Of a DNA stretch of 41,028 nucleotides, positions 1 to 7,708 are shown piece by piece (the stretch's first letter is position 1; every line of letters starts with the position of its first letter). The notes below the pieces were generated by a model. The model ran no database searches, was not told the origin of the DNA, and saw only the letters and a list, made by a program, of their open reading frames with translations. Source of the DNA: Deltaproteobacteria bacterium (GTDB lineage Bacteria > Desulfobacterota > GWC2-55-46); contig JACRNN010000077.1 of the NCBI GenBank assembly GCA_016234955.1, forward strand, positions 1-41,028, read 5' to 3'. The position numbers and the translations under genes were made by a program.

Positions 1-1
1 C

Positions 2-580
2 CTGGGCATCCAGCTCGAGAACAGGACGACCGACTACAACCGCTTCCAGGAAAAGATGCTCAAGGGGAACTTCCAGTTCTTCTGCTGGGGGTGGAACGCC
101 GATTACCCGGACCCCGAGAACTTCCTCTTCCTCCTCGCGGGGGCCAACAGCAAGGTGTCTTCCCAGGGCGAGAACGTCTCCAACTACAGCTCCCCGGAGT
201 TCGACCGGCTCTTCAAGGTCATGGAGAACATGGACAACTCCCCGGAGCGCCTCAAGGTCATAAGGGAGATGCTCTCTATAGCGCAGAGGGACGCGCCCTG
301 GGTCTGGGGGTATCACCCCGTGGCGTTCACCCTGTTGCACGACTGGGTAGGCAACGTCAAATCAAACGCCATGGCCAACAACACGATGAAGTACCTTCGG
401 ATAGACGCAAATCCGAGGGAGAGGCAAAGAGAGGCGTGGAACAGGCCCGATCTCCGGCCGATATGGGCGATAGCGATAGTCCTCGTCCTCGGCTCCATAC
501 CGGCGATAATCTCCGTCATAAGGAAGAGGGCCGGCAGGCGCAGGCGATTCTCCGGCCCGACGGGGCCGGGACAAAGGTAA
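2..580 (+). CDS. ABC transporter substrate-binding protein, family 5 (peptide/nickel type), 3' part
   Basis: The gene enters from outside the window, open in frame from base 2; about 192 C-terminal residues are visible. The segment NFQFFCWGWNADYPDPENFL, followed by a Y.SPEFD motif and a block of Glu/Arg-rich helix, is typical of the C-terminal lobe of family 5 solute-binding proteins that feed Dpp/Opp/Yej importers. It lies 6 bp before a DppB-like permease, which supports the role. The end is odd: after the binding domain comes a hydrophobic stretch (PIWAIAIVLVLGSIPAII), then a strongly basic tail (RKRAGRRRR). This reads as a C-terminal membrane anchor with a cytoplasmic tail, whereas most family members are free in the periplasm or N-terminal lipoproteins. 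The substrate cannot be told from this fragment. The family is confident; the anchor is inferred from hydrophobicity. Confidence 0.88.
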   Translation: MGIQLENRTTDYNRFQEKMLKGNFQFFCWGWNADYPDPENFLFLLAGANSKVSSQGENVSNYSSPEFDRLFKVMENMDNSPERLKVIREMLSIAQRDAPWVWGYHPVAFTLLHDWVGNVKSNAMANNTMKYLRIDANPRERQREAWNRPDLRPIWAIAIVLVLGSIPAIISVIRKRAGRRRRFSGPTGPGQR

Positions 581-586
581 CGACAG

Positions 587-1567
587 ATGCTCTCATACAT
601 AATAAGGCGCATACTCTACGCAATACCGATCATCATCGGCGTGAACGTGCTGACCGCGCTCCTATTTTTCTACGTGAACACGCCTGACGACATGGCGAGG
701 AAGATACTCGGGGAGAAGAACGTCACGCCAGCGGCCATAGAGAACTGGAAGAGGGACCACGGCTACGGCCTGCCCTCTTTCATAAACGCGAAGGAGCGCG
801 GGGCGGCAAGGCTCACCCAGACCATATTCTTCCAGAAGTCCGTCCCGCTCCTGTGGCTCGACTTCGGGAGGTCGGACAGGAACAACATAGACATAGGGAG
901 CGAGATACGCACGAGGATGTGGGCGAGCCTCGCCATAAGCCTGCCGACCTTCGCGCTCGGGGTCTTTGTGGAGATAGTCTTCGCGATGGCGCTTGCGTAC
1001 TTCAGGGGCACGTACCTCGACCTCTGGGGCGTCGTGCTCGGGGTTGTGATGATGTCGGTCTCCGCGCTCTTTTACATCATCGGCGGGCAGTACCTCCTCG
1101 GCAAGGAGTTGAAGCTCTTCCCCATATCGGGCTACGACCACGGGATATATTCGATGAAGTTCCTTGTTCTGCCGGTGGTCATCGGGGTCTTGAGCTCGGT
1201 GGGCGTGGGCATCCGGTTCTACAGGACCGTGTTCCTCGAGGAGACCGGCAAGGACTACATACGCACGGCCAGGGCCAAGGGCCTGTCCGAAGGCGCGGTG
1301 CTCTTCAAGCACGCGCTGAAGAACGCCATGATACCGATATTGACGAACGTCGTGGTCTCCATCCCGTTCCTCTTCTACGGGTCCCTCCTTATGGAGACGT
1401 TCTTCGCCATACCGGGGCTCGGGAGCTTCACAATAGACGCCATACAGTCCCAGGACTTCGCCATAGTGAGGTCGATGGTCTACCTCGGCTCTCTCCTGTA
1501 CATAGCCGGGCTCATACTGACGGACATAAGCTACACCCTCGTGGACCCGAGGATCAGGTTCGAGTAA
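587..1567 (+). CDS. ABC transporter permease, DppB/OppB/YejB type
   Basis: This is a 326-residue inner-membrane permease of the binding-protein-dependent transport family. It opens with the usual N-terminal segment (MLSYIIRRILYAIPIIIGV) and has several further hydrophobic segments. It carries the cytoplasmic EAA-loop signature that docks to the ATPase (DYIRTARAKGLSEGAVLFKH, around residue 225-245), and ends in the family-typical DPRIRFE. Length is normal for the family. A weak purine-rich site (AAAGGTAA) precedes the ATG, which lies 6 bp after the stop of the binding protein, so the two are probably co-transcribed. The DppB-type fold is clear. Substrate specificity (peptide, nickel or microcin-like) is not visible. 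Confidence 0.93.
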   Translation: MLSYIIRRILYAIPIIIGVNVLTALLFFYVNTPDDMARKILGEKNVTPAAIENWKRDHGYGLPSFINAKERGAARLTQTIFFQKSVPLLWLDFGRSDRNNIDIGSEIRTRMWASLAISLPTFALGVFVEIVFAMALAYFRGTYLDLWGVVLGVVMMSVSALFYIIGGQYLLGKELKLFPISGYDHGIYSMKFLVLPVVIGVLSSVGVGIRFYRTVFLEETGKDYIRTARAKGLSEGAVLFKHALKNAMIPILTNVVVSIPFLFYGSLLMETFFAIPGLGSFTIDAIQSQDFAIVRSMVYLGSLLYIAGLILTDISYTLVDPRIRFE

Positions 1568-1641
1568 ACCAACGGCCGCGGGCCGTGAAAGGATAGAGGG
1601 CGGAGGGCGCGGGCGCGCCCCGCCCCCACAGTACCCCGGAC

Positions 1642-2814
1642 ATGCCGGTAATCCTATCAACAGACCTCATAGTCTACTTCCTCGTCGCGATGATAGTATA
1701 CTTCTCCGTCGGCGTAAGGAGGGAAGGGACCCTCAGAACGGCCTGGCATGAGCTTAAAAGGAACAGGCTCGCCATGGTCTCGATGGCTATACTCGCCGCA
1801 TACCTCGGCGTGGCGCTCCTTGACAGCATACGCTACAGGGACGCCGTTGTTGACGCCGACGGCGCGGCGGTGAGATCGGCCCAGGGCTCGGCCGTATACA
1901 GCCCGCAGGCATTGAGCCTGCTTGACAGGGCGTTCGCCGGCTCAAGGCTCAATACCGAGAAGACCTACTCGGCCCCGTTCGCCGCCCATCTCTATACGAA
2001 GGAGTCCATCGAGCTTGCCGACGGCACCGTGGTGCGGGGCTTCCAGGAGCTCAAGCGCCCGGGGAGCCACTGGCTCGGCACCGACAAGGTCGGCAACGAC
2101 GTCTTCTTCGCCGCGCTCAAGGGTGTGCGCACCGGCACGGTGATAGGGGCCGGCACCACCATCGTAATAATCCCGTTCGCCATATTCTTCGGCGTCATAG
2201 CCGGGTACTACGGAGGGGCCGTCGACGACGTCGTCCAGTACGTCTACACCACGCTCTCCTCCATCCCAGGGGTGCTCCTCATAGTCGCCTTCATGCTCCT
2301 TTTCGGCGGGGCCGGCTACCAGGGCGGCTTTATCTCCGAAAAGGACCTGGCGGCGGGCGTATTCGTGCCGAACGACAGGCTCTTCTGGCTCTGCCTCATC
2401 CTCGGGATAACCTCGTGGACGGACCTGTGCAGGCTCATAAGGGGGGAGACGCTCAAACTCCGCGAGCTCGAGTACGTGCAGGCGTCAAGGGCCTTCGGGG
2501 TGTCGGGGCTGAGGATACTCTACAGGCACATCGTGCCCAACGTCATGCACCTCGTCCTCATAACGTTCGTCCTCCAGTTCAGCGGCCTCGTGCTCGCCGA
2601 GGCCGTCTTGAGCTATATAGGCATAGGCGTGGGCCCTGAGATGGGGAGTTGGGGCAACATGATAAACACCGCGCGCCTCGAGCTCAGCAGGGAACCCGTG
2701 GTATGGTGGAACCTCCTGGCGGCGTTCGCCTTCATGTTCGCAATCGTGCTCCCGGCCAACATATTCGGGGACGCGGTAAGGGACGCTCTCGACCCGCGCC
2801 TTAGGATGAGGTAA
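1642..2814 (+). CDS. ABC transporter permease, DppC/OppC/YejE type
   Basis: This 390-residue permease is the partner of the DppB-like protein upstream. It shows the HWLGTDKVGNDVF motif typical of DppC-type permeases, an EAA loop (LEYVQASRAFGVSGLRILYR), and the C-terminal signature GDAVRDALDPRLRMR. It is longer than the usual DppC of about 300 residues. The extra length is an additional N-terminal hydrophobic segment (residues 4-24) ahead of the usual RNRLAMVSM start, plus a larger periplasmic loop of about 80 residues between the first membrane segments. YejE proteins also have a long first loop. No good Shine-Dalgarno site precedes the ATG, so a later start cannot be excluded, but the extra N-terminal segment is open and hydrophobic. 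Confidence 0.9.
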   Translation: MPVILSTDLIVYFLVAMIVYFSVGVRREGTLRTAWHELKRNRLAMVSMAILAAYLGVALLDSIRYRDAVVDADGAAVRSAQGSAVYSPQALSLLDRAFAGSRLNTEKTYSAPFAAHLYTKESIELADGTVVRGFQELKRPGSHWLGTDKVGNDVFFAALKGVRTGTVIGAGTTIVIIPFAIFFGVIAGYYGGAVDDVVQYVYTTLSSIPGVLLIVAFMLLFGGAGYQGGFISEKDLAAGVFVPNDRLFWLCLILGITSWTDLCRLIRGETLKLRELEYVQASRAFGVSGLRILYRHIVPNVMHLVLITFVLQFSGLVLAEAVLSYIGIGVGPEMGSWGNMINTARLELSREPVVWWNLLAAFAFMFAIVLPANIFGDAVRDALDPRLRMR

Positions 2815-2827
2815 GGCCACGGGGACG

Positions 2828-2884
2828 AAAAAATAAAACCTCCCCGCGCTCAAAAGCCTCAGGGGCTTCGGAACGTTTAAAAAA
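2828..2884. repeat. Interspersed repeat family R2, single unit
   Basis: On the minus strand this reads as an R2 unit: an ACGTTC-like head, a CCCCTGAGGCTTTTGAG core, then GGGGAGGTTTTATTTTTT. The same layout occurs as two tandem units at 40331-40430 and as two at 14661-14758. Identified by eye alignment of the copies. Confidence 0.6.
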
Positions 2885-2938
2885 GTGAACCTGCTTGGAG
2901 TTGTACTCGATTGTTGTTCTGTTTTTCAGAGGGAACCA

Positions 2939-3031
2939 GGGGTATTGTGAAGCCGGGCATAAAGAGAGCGAGTGAGCAAGCCTCGTTTTTTTCATTGCGA
3001 GCGAGCTCGAAGCCGGGCGGAGCAATACCCC
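2939..3031. repeat. 93-bp inverted-repeat element (R5)
   Basis: The ends are the perfect inverted pair GGGGTATTG (2939-2947) and CAATACCCC (3023-3031). Inside each arm a second, less exact pairing occurs around GAAGCCGGGC / GCCGGGCGG. The interior includes TTCATTGCGAGCGAGC, a motif often seen in small dispersed bacterial repeats. It has no coding capacity of note and looks like a small non-autonomous element or a large hairpin. Confidence 0.55.
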
Positions 3032-3070
3032 GACGGCGCGCGGCGGCGCGCAAAAGTTCCTCTTGTAAAA

Positions 3071-3157
3071 GCGCGGCAAGCCGCGGGTATTAGACCCGAG
3101 AGAGAATAAACCGCCCCGCAACCTTTCTATCGGGGTATCCGAAGGAAACATTAAAAC
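3071..3157. repeat. R3 repeat units before the ATPase gene
   Basis: Two adjacent units share the pattern CGGGGTATTAGACCCGA...ATTAAAC with copies at 5032-5125 and 21481-21524. The first unit holds the hairpin GCGGCAAGCCGC (3073-3084). The second ends in GAAGGAAACATTAAAAC directly before the ATG at 3158. Confidence 0.5.
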
Positions 3158-5029
3158 ATGCCAGCCCCCGTCATACAGGTAAAAGACCTCAAGACCTACT
3201 TCAAGACCCCCCGCGGCATTGCAAAGGCCGTTGACGGCATATCCTTCGAGGTCCCGGCGGGCGGGACCTTCGCCCTTGTGGGGGAGTCCGGCTGCGGCAA
3301 ATCGATCACCGCCCTATCGGTCATCCAGCTCGTCCCGGAGCCCTCCGGGTATATCGCGGGCGGGGAGATACTCCTGAACGGGACGGACATAATCCCCTTG
3401 AGCGAACGGGAGAAGCGCGGGATCAGGGGCAACAAGGTCTCGATGATATTCCAGGAGCCCATGACATCGCTCAACCCGGTCTTCACGATAGGGGAGCAGA
3501 TAATGGAGACCATAAGGCTCCACCAGAAAAAGGGCAGGGCCGAGAGCCGCGCCGCTGCCGTGGACATGTTCAGGCGCGTGGGCCTGCCGGATCCGGAGAA
3601 CATCCTCCGCGAATACCCGCACAGGCTCTCCGGGGGCATGCGCCAGAGGGTGATGATCGCCATAGCCCTTGCCTGCAGGCCCGACCTCCTCATAGCGGAC
3701 GAGCCGACCACCGCGCTCGACGTCACCATCCAGGCCCAGATAATAGACCTTATAAACGAGCTGAAGGCGTCTATGGGCGCGGCGGTCCTGCTGATAACGC
3801 ACAACCTCGCCCTCGTCTACCGGAACGCCGATACGGTCGGGGTCATGTACGGAGGGCGGATGGCGGAGATGGCCCCGGCAAGGTCGATCTTCAGGGACCC
3901 GCTCCACCCCTACACCATAAAGCTCCTGCGCTCGATGCCGGGACAGGAAAAAAGGGGCTACATGCTCGACACCATAGCCGGGACCGTCCCCCCGGCCACC
4001 TCTTATCCGGATGGTTGCCGCTTCTCCGGGAGGTGCCCGAGGGAGATGCAGGGGTGCGCCGCGATAGCCCCCGCGCTCATCGAGCGGGGGGGCGGGCGCT
4101 ACGTCGCCTGCCACCTCCACGACACGGGGTTCATGGCCGGCTCGCTCTCAAGGCCGCTCAAGCGCGAACCCGAAACCCCGCCGCTCCTGTCCGAGCCGCA
4201 CATATCGAGGGAGACGCTCCTCAAGGTAACGGGGCTCAAGGCCTACTACCCGGTGCGCAAGGGGCTTCTCAAGAGAATTGTCGGGTACGTAAAGGCCGTG
4301 GACGGCGTAGACCTTGAGATAAGGAAAGGCTCTACACTCGCCCTTGTCGGGGAGTCCGGGTGCGGCAAGACCACCGCCGGGAAGGCCATCATACAGCTCA
4401 TCAAGCCGACTGCCGGGGAGATACTCTTCAAGGGCAGGGACCTCTCGAAGCTCCGCCCTGGCGAGCTTAAGAAGGAGCGCTCCCTCATCCAGATAATATT
4501 CCAGGACCCGTACTCCTCGCTCAACCCGAGGCTCATGGTAAAGGATACAATCGAAGAAGGGCTCAAGGCATTAAAGCCGGGGATGACGGGGAAACTCCGC
4601 CGCGAAAAGACGGCCGAGGCGCTCGATAAGGTCGGGCTGACGCCCGATATGATGTACAGGTACCCTCACGAGTTCTCCGGGGGACAGCGCCAGAGGATAG
4701 GGATAGCCAGGGCCCTGGCCGTGGACCCGGAGTTCATCGTATGCGACGAGGCAGTGAGCGCGCTCGACGTCTCTGTCCAGGCACAGATACTGAACCTCCT
4801 CAAATCGATACAGAGGGACTTCGGCCTCTCATTCCTCTTCATAACGCACGACCTCGGAGTGGTGGAGTACGTGGCCGACGAGGTGGCGGTCATGTACAAC
4901 GGCAAGATAGTGGAGCGCGGGGTTACGGGGGATATATTCTCCAGGCCGGAGCACGAATACACAAAAAGGCTTCTCTCGGCCGTGCCGCGGATAGAGGCGG
5001 GGCTTTCGGAGAGGTGGAGACTGCCATGA
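3158..5029 (+). CDS. Fused double ATP-binding protein of peptide-type ABC importer (DppD-DppF / YejF type)
   Basis: This 623-residue protein joins two ABC ATPases that are often separate genes. The first half has Walker A GESGCGKS at 42-49, the signature LSGGMRQRVMIA and Walker B LLIADEPTT. It is followed by the Cys-rich oligopeptide-transporter tail (CRFSGRCP...C...ACHL). The second half has Walker A GESGCGKTT at 398-406, signature FSGGQRQRIGIA and Walker B FIVCDEAVSALD, and stops without a Cys tail. The same fused layout is known in YejF and GsiA. It energises import through the two permeases encoded upstream. The gene follows a 343-bp repeat-rich gap but keeps the strand of the permeases, so it belongs to the same system. 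Confidence 0.93.
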   Translation: MPAPVIQVKDLKTYFKTPRGIAKAVDGISFEVPAGGTFALVGESGCGKSITALSVIQLVPEPSGYIAGGEILLNGTDIIPLSEREKRGIRGNKVSMIFQEPMTSLNPVFTIGEQIMETIRLHQKKGRAESRAAAVDMFRRVGLPDPENILREYPHRLSGGMRQRVMIAIALACRPDLLIADEPTTALDVTIQAQIIDLINELKASMGAAVLLITHNLALVYRNADTVGVMYGGRMAEMAPARSIFRDPLHPYTIKLLRSMPGQEKRGYMLDTIAGTVPPATSYPDGCRFSGRCPREMQGCAAIAPALIERGGGRYVACHLHDTGFMAGSLSRPLKREPETPPLLSEPHISRETLLKVTGLKAYYPVRKGLLKRIVGYVKAVDGVDLEIRKGSTLALVGESGCGKTTAGKAIIQLIKPTAGEILFKGRDLSKLRPGELKKERSLIQIIFQDPYSSLNPRLMVKDTIEEGLKALKPGMTGKLRREKTAEALDKVGLTPDMMYRYPHEFSGGQRQRIGIARALAVDPEFIVCDEAVSALDVSVQAQILNLLKSIQRDFGLSFLFITHDLGVVEYVADEVAVMYNGKIVERGVTGDIFSRPEHEYTKRLLSAVPRIEAGLSERWRLP

Positions 5030-5031
5030 AC

Positions 5032-5125
5032 CGCCCCGGAGCAGGCTCCGGGGTATTCGAAGGTACCGTCGTCATGGCTTGCGCGGCAAAACGCGGGGAT
5101 TAGACCCCGAAGGAAGCATTAAACG
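5032..5125. repeat. R3 repeat units at the end of rpoZ and of the ABC operon
   Basis: One unit (5032-5064) is a GCCCCGGAGCAGGCTCCGGGG-like hairpin followed by TATTCGAAGG. The second (about 5078-5125) has CGGGGATTAGACCCCGAAGG and ATTAAAC, and contains the rpoZ stop codon (TAA on the minus strand, 5119-5121). The hairpins may act as a two-way transcription end between the converging genes, but no strong U-tract is visible. Confidence 0.5.
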
Positions 5126-5343
5126 TTCTGCTCGCCCTTCTTGTGGCCTTTCGCAGACGCGTCCGCAACGGTTACGAGGCCGGAGGCCACCTCCCTCAGC
5201 GCCGTGACTACGACCTTGTTGTCGGTCTTTACAAGCGACGGGGCGCCCTTCAACAATTGCCTCCCCCTCTGCGCGGCGAGATGGACGAGCGCGAACCTGC
5301 TCGGCACCTTTCTCAGACAATCCTCAACCGTGATCCTGGCCAT
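5119..5343 (-). CDS. rpoZ: DNA-directed RNA polymerase subunit omega
   Basis: This 74-residue protein fits omega in length and pattern: it starts MARITVEDCL, continues with SRFALVHLAAQRGRQLL, and then has the VVTALREVASGLV helix. Omega wraps the beta-prime subunit and helps RNA polymerase assembly. An excellent Shine-Dalgarno sequence (AAGGAGGTG, 5 nt before the ATG) fixes the start. In many proteobacteria rpoZ directly follows gmk. Here gmk is 2.4 kb upstream, beyond a restriction cassette. The stop codon lies inside an R3 repeat unit. The AT-rich stretch before the RBS (TTATAAGG) may hold its own promoter, which the gene would need if the cassette blocks read-through. Confidence 0.95.
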   Translation of the reverse strand: MARITVEDCLRKVPSRFALVHLAAQRGRQLLKGAPSLVKTDNKVVVTALREVASGLVTVADASAKGHKKGEQNV

Positions 5344-5419
5344 CTCTACACCTCCTTATAATACGGCACTGGTAATCCTGGCGAACGCCCGTATTGCCCG
5401 CCGGATGCAACGATTAAAC

Positions 5420-5869
5420 TCACAGGTGCGGCGGTCGTTTCGCCGCATCGTATGGAGCGTCTTGTTGTGCAATCTCTTTTATTCGTTTCAGTTTCTGATT
5501 GAATTTGCCTAACTTAATTTCATGCTCCCAGACTCTGATTACCAGCCACCTTTGCATTTTTAAAACCTTTGTTATTTTCTTGTCTCTATTTTTATTGTTA
5601 TCAATTTTGTTATGCCAGTAATTAACATTGGATGAAGGCATACGGCAATGGCCGGGGCAGCCATGCCAGAAACAACCGTCAATAAACACTGCTATCCTTA
5701 GACGCGGGAAAACAAAATCCGGCTTGCCAGTCAACGGGTAATTGCGACGCCAGCCAGTAATGCCTTTATCCTTAAGAATGGAGATAAACCTAAGTTCAGT
5801 AGATTTAGTGTTTCTTGACTTCACGCTCGCCATGATTCTTGAGCGTTCCGTCCTTGAAAAAGTATCCAC
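5420..5869 (-). CDS. vsr: Very short patch repair endonuclease Vsr
   Basis: This 149-residue protein is the mismatch nuclease that nicks beside T:G pairs formed when 5-methylcytosine deaminates, protecting genomes that carry a C5 methyltransferase. The N-terminal RSRIMASVKSRNTKSTELR block, the catalytic GKPDFVFP (Asp51), and IDGCFWHGCPGH with Cys66, Trp68, His69 and Cys71 match the Vsr active and zinc site, followed by WHNKIDNNKNRD. The start appears to be GTG at 5869, two codons after the TGA of the putative endonuclease gene and preceded by AAGGTGAG. No closer ATG exists. The gene is the last of the AT-rich cassette. Its 3' end contains a GC-rich hairpin (GCGGCG...CGCCGC), and base composition returns to the genome norm there. 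Confidence 0.95.
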   Translation of the reverse strand: MDTFSRTERSRIMASVKSRNTKSTELRFISILKDKGITGWRRNYPLTGKPDFVFPRLRIAVFIDGCFWHGCPGHCRMPSSNVNYWHNKIDNNKNRDKKITKVLKMQRWLVIRVWEHEIKLGKFNQKLKRIKEIAQQDAPYDAAKRPPHL

Positions 5870-5872
5870 TGC

Positions 5873-6610
5873 TCACCTTATGATTTCTATCCAAGATTCA
5901 TCAAACTTTATTGCTTTTAGGATTTCATCTCGGTTTACAACGGGAGGTTTTTTGATTCTGATTGCAAGCCTATCGTCGGGAACGTCCTCGATGATTGTAA
6001 ATTGAGAGCCGTGAGGCTGCCAAGTGAAAATATGTAGATTGCTGTTTTTGATGAATCCTTCTAAATTATTCCTTTCGTTCCATTGCCACCAATAATCTTC
6101 CTCTCGATAGAGAATAGTCTCAAATTCAAATACAGCAGCTTCAAGCAAGTCATCGGATTTTATCAGAACAACAGTTCTGACATGCTTATAAAGCTTGCGG
6201 ATGCCTGCTACCCGTTCGTTCCAAATGGAAAGAATCTTATCACCAAGCTCTTTTGGGTCGGCATCGCTGATTTCTCGGTCGCCGAAAGAATAGATAGGTG
6301 AATTTCTTCCTGAAATGAGTCGAACTTTTGAGACTGTTGATGGTTGTCTATTCTTTACAGTTTTTGCTCCCCATGCTGTTTGCTGGAGAACTATATCATC
6401 CAAGCCGACATTTGAGGGTTTCCATTCCGCGCCGACAAGCCTTGCAAAAATTTCCTCCCAGTCTGGGCCTTCCAGTCTTGCAGTCCCGCGTGACGCGAGT
6501 AAATATACAAGCTCGCGTCCCAAATTAAGAGCAAATTCTTTTGGAAATTTATTTAGAGGATACGGCGGCTTGTATTTCTCTACCGTTCTTAATTTTGGAC
6601 TTTTTGCCAT
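5873..6610 (-). CDS. Putative type II restriction endonuclease
   Basis: This is a 245-residue protein encoded between a C5 methyltransferase and Vsr on the same strand, the position expected of the cognate restriction enzyme. I do not recognise the exact family. A possible nuclease core is VGLDDIVLQQTAWGAKTVK (near residue 70-90): an acidic pair, then a Gln and a Lys after a hydrophobic strand, as in diverged PD-(D/E)XK enzymes. Charged YREEDYWWQW near the middle could be DNA-contacting. I chose ATG at 6610 because AAAGGC stands 6-7 nt upstream; a TTG at 6628 would add six residues. The start lies inside the end of the methyltransferase gene (62-bp overlap), suggesting translational coupling. 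It could be another R-M-linked protein, so the function is an inference from position. Confidence 0.65.
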   Translation of the reverse strand: MAKSPKLRTVEKYKPPYPLNKFPKEFALNLGRELVYLLASRGTARLEGPDWEEIFARLVGAEWKPSNVGLDDIVLQQTAWGAKTVKNRQPSTVSKVRLISGRNSPIYSFGDREISDADPKELGDKILSIWNERVAGIRKLYKHVRTVVLIKSDDLLEAAVFEFETILYREEDYWWQWNERNNLEGFIKNSNLHIFTWQPHGSQFTIIEDVPDDRLAIRIKKPPVVNRDEILKAIKFDESWIEIIR

Positions 6611-7658
6611 ATTCTGCCTTTTTTTCAAAAACCCTCATTTGACCATCGATAATTTGATGTTGAAGATCATAATGACTATAATCAATGTCTCCGTTATTCC
6701 AGCCCTGAGCGATGAATAAATTTTTTAAAATTGCTTTAGCTACAGGCACTGGAAGGCTGTTGCCAGCTTGTTTCCGAGTTTGACTGTAATTGCAGACAAT
6801 TTTAAAGCTGTCAGGGAATCCCTGCAAACGCAACATTTCACGCATAGTAAGTCGCCTTTCACCATTAACCAACAAATAATTATATGAAGCCCCAGCGCGC
6901 AAAGCGCAGGAGAATGGATATGCGCTAATGTGCCCCGCCTTATTTTCATGCCATATTGTCGGCTCATTTGTGGGCTTTTGCTTTTTGAGCCGTTTCTTTC
7001 GGATGCGCTCGGAAGCATAGTATTGCTCAGGCACATTTTCTTCCAAAATATCCTTTAACGGAATCATTGAAATGCCGCTTTTCGGCCAATCAAATGAACA
7101 GGCTTTTTTAAACCCAACAATAAAAATGCGCTCTCTTTTTTGGGGAATTCCATAATCTAAAGCATTTAAGACGCGGAAGTCTGCATAATAGCCCAAGTCT
7201 TTTAAAGCTGTCATGATGCGTTTAAGCGTCTTGCCATTATTATGTCCTGCTAATAATTTTACATTTTCCAGCACAAATGCCGTTGGTTTTTTTGCTTCAA
7301 GTATGCGGGCGATCTCAAAGAAAAGAGTGCCGCGAGTGTCATCAAATCCCTTTCTGTGGCCAATTATACTGAATGGCTGACAAGGAAAACCAGCAAGAAG
7401 GACGTCATGATCAGGTATGTCCTCATTTTTAACTGTGGTAATGTCTCCAGCTGGTTTTTCGCCGAAATTCTCTTCATAAGCCTTTTGGCATTTCTCATCA
7501 ATATCGCATGAAAAAACGCACTGCGTAGGAGCGCCTAATTCAGAGGATATATGTTCGGCTGCTATGCGAAAGCCGCCGATACCGCAGAATAAATCAATGT
7601 ATCGAATTACCTTATCGTTTTTACTATTATTATATGGCATGTTGTTATAGCTTACCAT
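6549..7658 (-). CDS. DNA (cytosine-5) methyltransferase of a type II R-M system
   Basis: This 369-residue enzyme transfers a methyl group from AdoMet to C5 of cytosine. Motif I is DLFCGIGGF (22-30), motif IV is PCQPFS (92-97, nucleophile Cys93), motif VI is ENVK (131-134), motif VIII is QKRERIFIVG (173-182), motif IX is RRLTMREMLRLQGFP (268-282), and motif X is QAGNSLPVPV (297-306). The stretch between VIII and IX (about 185-265) is the target-recognition domain; its short size suggests a simple palindromic site. The recognised sequence cannot be read from the protein. A second in-frame ATG at 7640 is an alternative start; neither has a clear RBS. After motif X comes a 60-residue Lys-rich tail that overlaps the next gene. 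Codon use and base composition are AT-rich, unlike flanking genes, which points to horizontal gain. Confidence 0.95.
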   Translation of the reverse strand: MVSYNNMPYNNSKNDKVIRYIDLFCGIGGFRIAAEHISSELGAPTQCVFSCDIDEKCQKAYEENFGEKPAGDITTVKNEDIPDHDVLLAGFPCQPFSIIGHRKGFDDTRGTLFFEIARILEAKKPTAFVLENVKLLAGHNNGKTLKRIMTALKDLGYYADFRVLNALDYGIPQKRERIFIVGFKKACSFDWPKSGISMIPLKDILEENVPEQYYASERIRKKRLKKQKPTNEPTIWHENKAGHISAYPFSCALRAGASYNYLLVNGERRLTMREMLRLQGFPDSFKIVCNYSQTRKQAGNSLPVPVAKAILKNLFIAQGWNNGDIDYSHYDLQHQIIDGQMRVFEKKAEYGKKSKIKNGREIQAAVSSK

Positions 7659-7708
7659 TATCGATGCGGGTTGTTCAATCGTTTTATAATGCCTTTATTT
7701 ATGCAACG

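Larger units (their letters stand above)
2815..3157. other. Repeat-filled gap inside the ABC importer operon
   Basis: This 343-bp gap separates the second permease from its ATPase. No convincing gene is present. It is a patchwork of three repeat types: an R2 unit at 2828-2884, an inverted-repeat element (R5) at 2939-3031, and two R3-like units at 3071-3157 that run up to the ATPase start codon. The R3 unit supplies the purine-rich GAAGGAAAC before the ATG at 3158. Confidence 0.6.

Noticed and set aside
662..1660. Long open frame on the minus strand opposite the DppB-like permease gene
   Set aside because: Low-complexity Arg/Glu/His/Pro-rich translation typical of antisense frames in GC-rich DNA; the plus-strand permease is unmistakable.
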